Shown here: positions 6,610-10,868 of the stretch, in pieces
Position numbering within the stretch: position 1 is the stretch's first letter
How the letters are laid out: every line of letters begins with the position of its first letter
Source of the DNA: Candidatus Woesearchaeota archaeon
Lineage (GTDB): Archaea > Nanobdellota > Nanobdellia > Woesearchaeales > GW2011-AR4
Length of the DNA stretch: 10,868 nucleotides
NCBI GenBank assembly: GCA_016185955.1
Contig: JACPMQ010000036.1
Span: 1 to 10,868 of the forward strand
Reading direction: 5' to 3'
The notes under the pieces: model-generated
Database searches by the model: none
Told to the model about the DNA's origin: nothing
What the model saw: only the letters and a program-made list of their open reading frames with translations
Made by a program: the position numbers and the translations under genes

Positions 6610-6660
6610 CGAGTTTGTCGATTAAATAAGCAAACCCAAGAAATTTAATCGACAAACTCG
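6610..6660. terminator. Perfect 18-bp palindrome at a convergent junction
   Basis: CGAGTTTGTCGATTAAAT (6610-6627) pairs perfectly with ATTTAATCGACAAACTCG (6643-6660) around a 15-nt loop. It fills the 58 bp between the stop of carS (6603) and the stop of the opposing membrane-protein gene (6662). Its sequence is unrelated to the AAAATTTCC family, so it is a separate stem-loop. A bidirectional terminator or mRNA 3'-end stabiliser is the likely role. Confidence 0.65.
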
Positions 6661-6661
6661 G

Positions 6662-7126
6662 CTAAAACATAAAGTAAATCAATATCGCAGAAACAAAAAA
6701 CCAAAGATTTTTTGTAAAAACATCATTATAATTTTTCTTTTTATAGTTAAATATTAAAGATGATGTTGGAACTCCAAATAAAAATATAAGAGATGCTTCA
6801 ATAACAAACAAATCAAAAATTTTGCTGCTTAAGTAAAATATAGTGCCAAGAAAAATATAAGCAAATCCTGTTTTTTCAGGGATTATTTTTTTGTTTAGCA
6901 GTAAAATAGCTGCAAGAATAATTATTGCAGAAATAATAAGCTCCACTTTATAAAATGCCAATAAAAAAATTAAAGCAGCTAATAAAATAATTTTTTGCAG
7001 CAAAATAAAATATCTTTTTCCTGGATTCTGCTCTTCTGGTGCCAGCTTAATTAAGATTATGCCTAATAGAAGCCCTGAATATGACGCTATTGATGCTAAA
7101 AAATATGTAAGGTAATCTATTTGCAT
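6662..7126 (-). CDS. Small polytopic membrane protein of unknown function
   Basis: This 154-residue, very hydrophobic protein has about six membrane segments (roughly 5-28, 40-59, 60-77, 86-105, 106-126, 139-154), short loops, and charged residues only in the turns (KLAPEEQNPGKRY, NKKIIPEKT, NYKKKNYNDVF). I do not recognise a family and see no catalytic motif. It starts at ATG 7126 inside the 3' end of rpiB (10-bp overlap in a different frame), so translation is probably coupled and the two share a transcript. Its stop abuts the 18-bp palindrome. The amino-acid composition (Ile, Leu, Lys) matches the AT-rich genome, with no sign of foreign origin. A small transporter or lipid-related membrane protein is possible but unsupported. 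Confidence 0.75.
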   Translation of the reverse strand: MQIDYLTYFLASIASYSGLLLGIILIKLAPEEQNPGKRYFILLQKIILLAALIFLLAFYKVELIISAIIILAAILLLNKKIIPEKTGFAYIFLGTIFYLSSKIFDLFVIEASLIFLFGVPTSSLIFNYKKKNYNDVFTKNLWFFVSAILIYFMF

Positions 7127-7584
7127 GTTTTCTTTTCTATTTGCATTATTTGCTTTACTCTTCTTATATGCCTTTCTTCTTTGCTAAAATCTGCTGAAAG
7201 CCAAATTTTAGTTATATTTTTTGCCTGCTCTGTGCTTATTATTCTTGCTCCTAAGCAAAGAATATTGCTGTTATTGTGCTCTCTTGCCATTTTTGCAGTA
7301 TATTCATTAAAGCAGTTTGCTGCCCTTATGCCCTTAACCTTATTCGCAACTATGGCTTCCCCTATGCCCGAACCACACATTAAGATTCCAAAGCTTCCTG
7401 TTTTTGCTGCTTTTTCAGCTACTTCAAAAGCTGTTTTTGGGTAATCGCAAGGCTCTTTGATGTATGCGCCCAAATCCTCAAATTTATATCCAAGCTCTTT
7501 AAGAAATAATTTAATTTCTTCCTTAAGCTCAAAGCCAGCATGATCGCTGCCTAAAATTATTTTTTTTAGCTTCATATTATCCAT
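7117..7584 (-). CDS. rpiB: Ribose-5-phosphate isomerase B
   Basis: This 155-residue RpiB/LacAB-family sugar-phosphate isomerase interconverts ribose 5-phosphate and ribulose 5-phosphate. The motifs are in order: GSDHAGFELK (12-21, substrate-binding D14-H15), the catalytic Cys C70 in MCGSGIGEAIVANKVKGIRAA, and H103 with NN in REHNNSNILCLGAR (101-114). C-terminal Arg residues at 139-142 contribute to phosphate binding in the family. The length is normal (about 150). The ATG at 7584 (MDNMKLKK) and a second ATG at 7575 are both possible starts. There is no Shine-Dalgarno for the first, since an 18-bp palindrome (7589-7627) ends 4 bases before it. The gene overlaps the downstream membrane-protein gene by 10 bp. 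Most archaea use RpiA; RpiB is typical of bacteria but also occurs in some DPANN genomes. Confidence 0.94.
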   Translation of the reverse strand: MDNMKLKKIILGSDHAGFELKEEIKLFLKELGYKFEDLGAYIKEPCDYPKTAFEVAEKAAKTGSFGILMCGSGIGEAIVANKVKGIRAANCFNEYTAKMAREHNNSNILCLGARIISTEQAKNITKIWLSADFSKEERHIRRVKQIMQIEKKTCK

Positions 7585-7588
7585 TATT

Positions 7589-7627
7589 GTAAAAATTCCG
7601 CCGTTCTGTGAACGGCGGAATTTTTAC
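7589..7627. repeat. Perfect 18-bp palindrome, CGTTC-apex type, directly before rpiB
   Basis: GTAAAAATTCCGCCGTTC (7589-7606), loop TGT, then GAACGGCGGAATTTTTAC (7610-7627), with no mismatch. It lies 4 bases upstream of the rpiB ATG on the minus strand and occupies the position where a leaderless promoter's TATA box would be. It shares its whole left arm with the palindrome at 4893. Confidence 0.8.
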
Positions 7628-7689
7628 CAACGCAGTTTACGAGCCTTACGGGTTTGCTTTTCTATCGCTCGGCTCGTCGTTACTCATTG

Positions 7690-7726
7690 CAAAATTTCCA
7701 CCAATCGTAGATTGGTGGAAATTTTG
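7690..7726. repeat. Perfect 17-bp palindrome, CAATC-apex type
   Basis: CAAAATTTCCACCAATC (7690-7706), loop GTA, then GATTGGTGGAAATTTTG (7710-7726). It lies 85 bp past the stop of the Dph2 fragment on the minus strand, a terminator-like position. A looser inverted repeat ACGAGCC/GGCTCGT (7639-7645, 7671-7677) fills the space between it and the palindrome before rpiB. Confidence 0.75.
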
Positions 7727-7811
7727 ATTTATATTGGCAAAACTAATTTAAAACAAATAAATTGGTTATTTAATACTTGTTGTTTTTACCCCAAATACAA
7801 TCCAAAGCATA

Positions 7812-8075
7812 TTACCAGCTCCTTATGTACTCGCTATGCCCCCACTGTATCAATAAATCCACTCCTAGCTTTTCCACTGATAAAGGAACATCACAGCCTC
7901 CCCAGCAGCTTCCAAGCCATATTACAACAGAAGCATCAGTATTTTTTTCGATATAGCTTTGTATCTCTCCAGCTTTAGGCTTTAATCCATCAGGAAGCTG
8001 TATGCATACTAATTTTGCGTTGTTTTTTTTGATTTCTTCTACTGCTTTGTTTAGCTCTAAATTGTAGTTCTCCAT
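7812..8075 (-). pseudogene. N-terminal fragment of diphthamide synthase subunit Dph2
   Basis: The frame encodes 87 residues that match the first domain of archaeal Dph2: KLVCIQLPDGLKPKAGEIQSYIE (21-43), then SVVIWLGSCWGGCDVPL (49-65) with the cluster-type Cys near 57/61, and VDLLIQWGHSEYIR (72-85). Archaeal Dph2 is normally about 320-340 residues, with three domains each giving one Cys to an unusual radical-SAM 4Fe-4S cluster that transfers the aminocarboxypropyl group to the diphthamide His of EF-2. Here the frame stops right after GHSEYIRSW, so two of the three Cys and most of the enzyme are missing. No continuation is seen in other frames downstream. A good TATA box (8097-8108) precedes it. 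The start is the ATG at 8075; an open extension to 8177 is not protein-like and overlaps the next gene. Confidence 0.7.
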
Positions 8076-8096
8076 AAAATTAAAAGAAATTAGTGT

Positions 8097-8108
8097 AATA
8101 TAAAAATT
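8097..8108 (-). promoter_or_regulatory. TATA box of the Dph2 fragment
   Basis: On the minus strand AATTTTTATATT is centred about 27 nt upstream of the ATG at 8075, predicting a leaderless transcript. It lies in the 40-bp gap between the small gene at 8116-8256 and the fragment, so the fragment can be expressed on its own. Confidence 0.55.
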
Positions 8109-8115
8109 ATTCTGA

Positions 8116-8256
8116 TTACATAAACAGCTCGTCCATCTCGAATTCAGAAAGGTCTCTCTTGTTGATGAGCTTGGCAAAATCCTTATTGCCCATCTTTTTC
8201 CTTTCTTCCCTCATGGTTTCTATTTCAATGTTATCTTCATCAAAAAACTCTTCCAT
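8116..8256 (-). CDS. Small acidic protein, 46 residues, unknown function
   Basis: ATG 8256 to TAA 8116 encodes 46 residues: an acidic N-terminus (MEEFFDEDNIEIE), a central charged helix-like stretch (ETMREERKKMGNKDFAKLINKRD), and an acidic amphipathic end (LSEFEMDELFM). Composition and codon use look like a real protein. It has one of the best ribosome-binding sites in the window, GGTGGT at 8261-8267 (read on the minus strand), five bases before the ATG, which matches the archaeal anti-SD preference for GGTG. A TATA box at 8312-8320 gives a leader of about 33 nt. It is too short for common gene finders. No family is recognised; an antitoxin, a small regulator or a protein-complex accessory subunit would fit the charge pattern, but none is supported. 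The Dph2 fragment follows 40 bp downstream. Confidence 0.6.
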   Translation of the reverse strand: MEEFFDEDNIEIETMREERKKMGNKDFAKLINKRDLSEFEMDELFM

Positions 8257-8293
8257 TTTTAACCACCATAGGTTTTAGTATCATAACCACCCC

Positions 8294-8320
8294 AATTAGC
8301 AAAAAACTGCTAATTTATAC
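8294..8320 (-). promoter_or_regulatory. TATA box and operator-like palindrome of the 46-aa gene
   Basis: The TATA box reads GTATAAATT on the minus strand (8312-8320). Immediately next to it, and overlapping it, AATTAGCA (8294-8301) and TGCTAATT (8308-8315) form a perfect 8-bp inverted repeat with a 6-nt centre. Its place between the TATA box and the predicted start of transcription near 8290 is where archaeal repressors often bind. The regulator is unknown. Confidence 0.45.
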
Positions 8321-8381
8321 TACAAAAACTAAGAACCTCTTTTGAATTATACTAATATTCTTACTGGTTAGTGATGTTCTG

Positions 8382-8390
8382 ATATATAAA
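8382..8390 (+). promoter_or_regulatory. TATA box in front of the fold-back element
   Basis: ATATATAAA is centred at 8386, 26 nt before 8412, and the fold-back begins at 8411. It is as good as the TATA box of ahcY. No protein start lies within 50 bp downstream on this strand, so if it is used it drives a non-coding transcript. Confidence 0.5.
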
Positions 8391-8410
8391 TTTTTTGTTT
8401 TTTAGGTAAT

Positions 8411-8634
8411 TGCTAACACAGCATAAAGGGTTTTTGCGATGCTTGAAAAGCATTCGGCATCTACTAAGTGTAAATTCGGTGCTTGTGCGGAGCCTTATAC
8501 TCCTCTCAACCTCGCAATGCTGCGGCATTGCTCGGGTCATTTATCACAATCCTACGGAGTTTTCTGAATTGGCAAATACGCACAAGCACCGAATTTTGCA
8601 AAAACCCTGCTTCTCGGACAAATCTTTGTTAGCA
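8411..8634 (+). ncRNA. Candidate structured RNA: 224-nt nested fold-back
   Basis: The two ends pair exactly: TGCTAACA (8411-8418) with TGTTAGCA (8627-8634). Going inwards, GGGTTTTTGC (8428-8437) pairs with GCAAAAACCC (8598-8607), extended by GCA/TGC across a bulge, and AAATTCGGTGCTTGTGCG (8472-8489) pairs perfectly with its complement at 8579-8596. Side hairpins are ATGCTT-GAA-AAGCAT (8439-8453) and, at the apex, GCAATGC-TGCG-GCATTGC (8514-8531). The region is richer in GC than its surroundings. A TATA box 26 nt upstream predicts transcription from the first paired base. I do not see RNase P RNA (no GAGGAAAGTC) or SRP RNA (no asymmetric-loop signature). The alternative reading is a fold-back mobile or repeat element. 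The strand is assigned from the TATA box. Frames across it (for example 8410-8646) are not protein-like. Confidence 0.4.
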
Positions 8635-8856
8635 GATACATTTTAGTAACTACAAACAATATAAGTGGCTGCTCCAGAGCCGCGCTATAGGCAAAATGGC
8701 GCATCTTGATTGTTATTACAGCAAAAAATTTGCACATACACACCATTTTGATAGCACAATTAACATTCTTCTGCCAGCCTACCGCCCCTTATTTTGGAGC
8801 GGCCACTTCAATGTTCCATACATATTTAGAATAAGATGTGTTAGCAGATACGTTTT
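8627..8856. repeat. 18-bp direct repeat flanking the second 146-bp element
   Basis: TGTTAGCAGATACATTTT (8627-8644) recurs as TGTTAGCAGATACGTTTT (8839-8856), with one difference. The first copy includes the right end of the fold-back. The element at 8663-8808 lies between them, 18 and 30 bp from each copy. These are too far from the element to be its simple target-site duplication. Confidence 0.65.
8663..8808 (+). mobile_element. 146-bp MITE-like fold-back element, copy 2
   Basis: It has the same length and orientation as copy 1 (5179-5324) and differs at three bases: G to A in the TTGCGCA segment, and TT to CA in the CTGCTTGCC segment. The 14-bp terminal repeats are unchanged. The flanks read CAAT-AT before and CAAT after the element, which may be a 4-bp target duplication with two extra bases on one side; copy 1 does not confirm this. 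The rest of the 685-bp gene-free stretch from 8257 to 8941 is accounted for by the promoters, fold-back and repeats listed, with nothing recognised at 8857-8903. Confidence 0.7.
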
Positions 8857-8903
8857 TTAAGAAGTAATAGTTTCCGGATGCTACACCATCAGTTTTAAAA
8901 AAG

Positions 8904-8913
8904 TATATAAATA
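8904..8913 (+). promoter_or_regulatory. TATA box of ahcY
   Basis: TATATAAATA is centred about 34 nt upstream of the ATG at 8942, predicting transcription from about 8932-8934. The resulting short leader begins with GTGAT (8933-8937), a Shine-Dalgarno-like sequence at proper spacing, so this gene appears to have a minimal leader rather than none. Confidence 0.6.
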
Positions 8914-8941
8914 GTTTAAAATATCCATATAAGTGATTTTT

Positions 8942-10207
8942 ATGGACAAAGGAAAAAACTATGAGGTCAAAGATATAAAACTTGCAGAGCAAGGCAGAAA
9001 AAACATTGAATGGGCAGAGATGCAAATGAGTGCATTGCTTAAAGTCAAAGAAAGATTTGAAAAGGAAAAGCCGTTTAAGGGCATAAAAATAGGGCTTGCA
9101 TTGCATGTAACAAAAGAAACTGCCGTTCTTGTAAAGACTTTAGTGGCTGGAGGTGCGGAAATTGCAATTACCGGATGCAACCCATTAAGCACACAGGATG
9201 ATGTTGCTGCTGCTTTAGCAAAAGAGGATATTAATGTATGGGCATACAAGGGCGAAACAAAAGAGGATTATTACAGATATTTGAATAATGTCATTAATTT
9301 TAAGCCAAATATAACAATTGACGACGGCTGTGATTTAGTAACAGAAATACATACAAAACATTCCCATCTTATACAAAATATTATTGGCGGTGCAGAAGAG
9401 ACAACAACAGGAGTCATAAGGTTAAGGGCAATGGAAAAAGACAATGCATTAAAGTATCCTATTGTGGCTGTAAATGACAATAAAACCAAGCATCTTTTGG
9501 ATAACTATTATGGCACCGGACAAAGCACCATTGACGGCATTCTTCGCGGCACAAGCATTCTATTTGCCGGCAAAAATGTGGTTATTGCAGGATACGGAGA
9601 TTGCGGCAAAGGCGTGGCTTTAAGGGCAAAAGGCATGGGATCCAATATTATAATCACAGAAGTTGATGCTTTTAGGGCGCTACAGGCAAAATTAGACGGA
9701 TTTTTGGTAATGCGCATGAAAGAAGCTGCAAAAATAGGAGATATATTTATTACGGTAACTGGAGATAAGCATGTAATAAAAGCAGAGCATCTGAAATTAA
9801 TGAAAGACAAGGCAATTGTAGCTAATTCCGGGCATTTTGATGCAGAGATTGACTATGCAGGCTTAAAGAAAATAGCAAAAAGCTCAAGGGAAATAAGGGC
9901 TTTAGTTGAGGAATTCACTTTGGAAAACGGAAAAAGGATTATTGCATTGGGAAATTGCCGACTGGTAAACTTAAGTCTTGCAGAGGGGCATCCGAGCGAA
10001 GTTATGTCTACCTCATTTTGCGGACAGGCATTATCATGCGAATACTTAGCTAAAAATAAAGGAAAACTGCCTATAAAAGTTATCGCATTGCCGGAAGAAT
10101 TAGATAATGAAATAGCAAGGCTTCAACTCGAAGCACTGGGAGTCGAGATAGACAAATTAGACAAAGAGCAGGAAACATACTTAAAGTCTTGGAAAGAGGG
10201 TACTTAA
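8942..10207 (+). CDS. ahcY: Adenosylhomocysteinase (SAH hydrolase), archaeal type
   Basis: This complete 421-residue cytosolic enzyme splits S-adenosylhomocysteine to adenosine and homocysteine with bound NAD, relieving product inhibition of methyltransferases. Signatures in order: LHVTKETA (H55), GAEIAITGCNPLSTQDDVAAAL (71-92), DDGCDL (127-132), AEETTTGVIRL (151-161), NDNKTKHLLDN with K183 and D187, the Rossmann motif GYGDCGKG (217-224), NSGHFDAEID (295-304, H298) and LSLAEGHPSEVMSTSF (344-359, H350). It lacks the C-terminal KPxxYRY extension of the long bacterial/eukaryotic form and ends in the typical archaeal SWKEGT. I use ATG 8942 because of the SD-like GTGAT before it; an in-frame GTG at 8933 would only add three residues. 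Some archaeal homologues prefer S-inosylhomocysteine, so substrate preference is open. It converges on the ATPase gene across a palindrome. Confidence 0.96.
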   Translation: MDKGKNYEVKDIKLAEQGRKNIEWAEMQMSALLKVKERFEKEKPFKGIKIGLALHVTKETAVLVKTLVAGGAEIAITGCNPLSTQDDVAAALAKEDINVWAYKGETKEDYYRYLNNVINFKPNITIDDGCDLVTEIHTKHSHLIQNIIGGAEETTTGVIRLRAMEKDNALKYPIVAVNDNKTKHLLDNYYGTGQSTIDGILRGTSILFAGKNVVIAGYGDCGKGVALRAKGMGSNIIITEVDAFRALQAKLDGFLVMRMKEAAKIGDIFITVTGDKHVIKAEHLKLMKDKAIVANSGHFDAEIDYAGLKKIAKSSREIRALVEEFTLENGKRIIALGNCRLVNLSLAEGHPSEVMSTSFCGQALSCEYLAKNKGKLPIKVIALPEELDNEIARLQLEALGVEIDKLDKEQETYLKSWKEGT

Positions 10208-10243
10208 ATTTTCAGCCGAAACCAATAGTTTGTGGTTCGTCAC

Positions 10244-10283
10244 TGCAAAATTTTTACCAACAACGATTGGCGGAAATTTTGCA
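10244..10283. terminator. Palindromic bidirectional terminator between ahcY and the ATPase gene
   Basis: Outer arms TGCAAAATTT and AAATTTTGCA and an inner CCAA/TTGG surround a 6-nt apex, with mismatches in between. The palindrome ends on the base before the stop codon of the opposing gene and starts 36 bp after the ahcY stop. It belongs to the CAATC-apex side of the palindrome family. Confidence 0.55.
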
Positions 10284-10868
10284 TTACACCAACGGCTTGT
10301 CGTTTCTTACAAACTTCATAAGATATTCCGGCTGTGTATAATATTCTGCCATCACTCTTCCAACAGCGTCCACTTCATTAATATTCTGCTTTACAAGCCA
10401 TTTAAGAATAGCTTCTTTTTCCTGCAGTGATTGGTTAAGCTCATTTTCAGTAAAGCCTGTAAAAAGCTCAATAGTGCTCAGAAGGCTTTTGGACTTGCTT
10501 ATTTTATTTAATTTTCCCGACCTTATGTCAAGCTGCAATAAAACATTAGTTTCTGAATTTGGGAGTATCTCGGAAATCTGGAATGTTTTTCTTATTCCTG
10601 TTCTTCTGTTTCTGTACTGCACAATAATCATGGAAATAGCAGGCAGCATAGTTATTGGTATTTGTATTGGAGGATTTGTGAGCCTTGTTATTGTCTCCCT
10701 TGTGTCGTTAGCGTGAACTGTAGCATAAACTGAGTGTCCTGTATGTATTGCTTCAAATAAAACCTCAGCTTCCCTTTTTCTTCTTATTTCTCCAACAAGG
10801 ATTCTGTCAGGCCTCATTCTTAATGAGTTTACAAGAAGGTCAAGCATTGAAATTTCGCCTTTTCCTTC
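10284..10868 (-). CDS. Type II/IV secretion-system ATPase (FlaI/TadA/GspE family), C-terminal part
   Basis: The frame is open to the window edge, so the N-terminus and the Walker A loop lie outside. The 194 visible residues start in EGKGEISMLDLL, followed by the Walker B region RPDRILVGEIRR (19-30), the His-box HTGHSVYATVHAND (42-55), and RLTNPPIQIPITMLPAI, all characteristic of secretion hexameric ATPases. The RLxNPPI segment is typical of archaeal FlaI/TadA-like members. In the cell it would power assembly of an archaellum or type IV-like pilus at the membrane. The usual GEVRG reads GEIRR here. The C-terminal ~90 residues are less conserved. No partner membrane protein (FlaJ/TadC-like) is in view; it would be expected downstream or elsewhere. 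The specific system cannot be decided from this part. Confidence 0.9.
   Translation of the reverse strand, partial: EGKGEISMLDLLVNSLRMRPDRILVGEIRRKREAEVLFEAIHTGHSVYATVHANDTRETITRLTNPPIQIPITMLPAISMIIVQYRNRRTGIRKTFQISEILPNSETNVLLQLDIRSGKLNKISKSKSLLSTIELFTGFTENELNQSLQEKEAILKWLVKQNINEVDAVGRVMAEYYTQPEYLMKFVRNDKPLV

Noticed and set aside
7712..7978. 88-codon plus-strand frame between the palindrome and the Dph2 fragment
   Set aside because: Its second half is antisense to the Dph2 fragment and its first half uses palindrome sequence; no independent support.
8411..8634. Fold-back as an integron attC site, because its ends read TGCTAACA/TGTTAGCA
   Set aside because: The ends do not fit the R''/R' consensus (RYYYAAC / GTTRRRY), the length of 224 bp exceeds normal attC sites, and no integrase or cassette array is visible.
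8410..8646. Open frame of 78 codons on the plus strand across the fold-back
   Set aside because: It runs through the inverted-repeat arms, lacks a ribosome-binding site and has no protein-like pattern; the frame is a by-product of the structure.
8821..8846. Minus-strand resemblance to the start of the PHP gene (18 of 19 bases; codons for N-T-S-Y-S-K)
   Set aside because: The match is short, lacks the metal-binding His residues, does not continue on either side, and is near what chance allows in AT-rich sequence; left open as a possible tiny remnant.
9271..9810. Minus-strand open frames of 72-100 codons opposite ahcY
   Set aside because: They are antisense to a fully conserved enzyme and arise from its codon bias.
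1..10868. CRISPR array or cas genes
   Set aside because: No regularly spaced direct repeats with unique spacers and no Cas-like protein were seen; the repeats present are palindromes and two-copy elements.

Overview
The window looks like a piece of an AT-rich archaeal genome, most likely from a DPANN-type lineage of the Woesearchaeota/Pacearchaeota kind. The archaeal markers are a 151-aa S15p/S13e-type ribosomal protein, CDP-archaeol synthase (CarS), a Dph2-like diphthamide-synthesis fragment, an archaeal-type SAH hydrolase, an archaeal pilus/archaellum-type secretion ATPase, an intron-bearing tRNA-Gln, and TATA boxes about 26-34 nt upstream of several start codons. The lineage call is inference; no 16S or marker phylogeny is possible here.

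Layout. (1) 1-2557, plus strand: the end of one secreted protein and then a signal-peptide-bearing, Asn-rich surface protein with CARDB/Ig-like repeats, split by a +1 frame change near 1697-1728. (2) 2685-3968, plus: a TATA-led unit of a single-cluster ferredoxin and IspH, i.e. an electron carrier next to a 4Fe-4S enzyme that needs one. (3) 4018-4473, minus: ribosomal protein S15; then tRNA-Gln(UUG) with a ~21-nt intron, minus, at 4672-4765. (4) 4786-5395: palindromic repeats, a C-terminal scrap of an aspartase/fumarase-family gene, and a 146-bp MITE-like element enclosed in an 18-bp inverted repeat. (5) 5396-6603, plus: a PHP-domain phosphoesterase and CarS, apparently one transcript. (6) 6662-7584, minus: RpiB overlapping a small polytopic membrane protein. 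(7) 7589-8256, minus: paired palindromes, a Dph2 fragment that stops after 87 residues, and a 46-aa small protein with a clear ribosome-binding site. (8) 8257-8941: a 685-bp gene-free stretch holding divergent TATA boxes, a 224-bp nested fold-back that starts where a TATA box predicts transcription to start (a candidate structured RNA), a second copy of the 146-bp element, and an 18-bp direct repeat. (9) 8942-10207, plus: SAH hydrolase; (10) 10284-10868, minus: the C-terminal part of a secretion ATPase that runs off the window.

Main themes. The coding part is housekeeping (isoprenoid and archaeal lipid synthesis, translation, methyl cycle, pentose phosphates). The unusual part is the intergenic DNA. 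A family of short palindromes keeps the same outer sequence (AAAATTTCC/AAAAATTCC) while the apical stem changes on both sides together, as if selected for pairing. These palindromes, plus one unrelated 18-bp stem, sit at every convergent gene junction and are probably bidirectional terminators, though one touches the rpiB start codon. The two gene fragments both lie next to repeat clusters, suggesting repeat-associated rearrangement. The best candidate for something undescribed is the fold-back at 8411-8634 together with the 146-bp element beside it.
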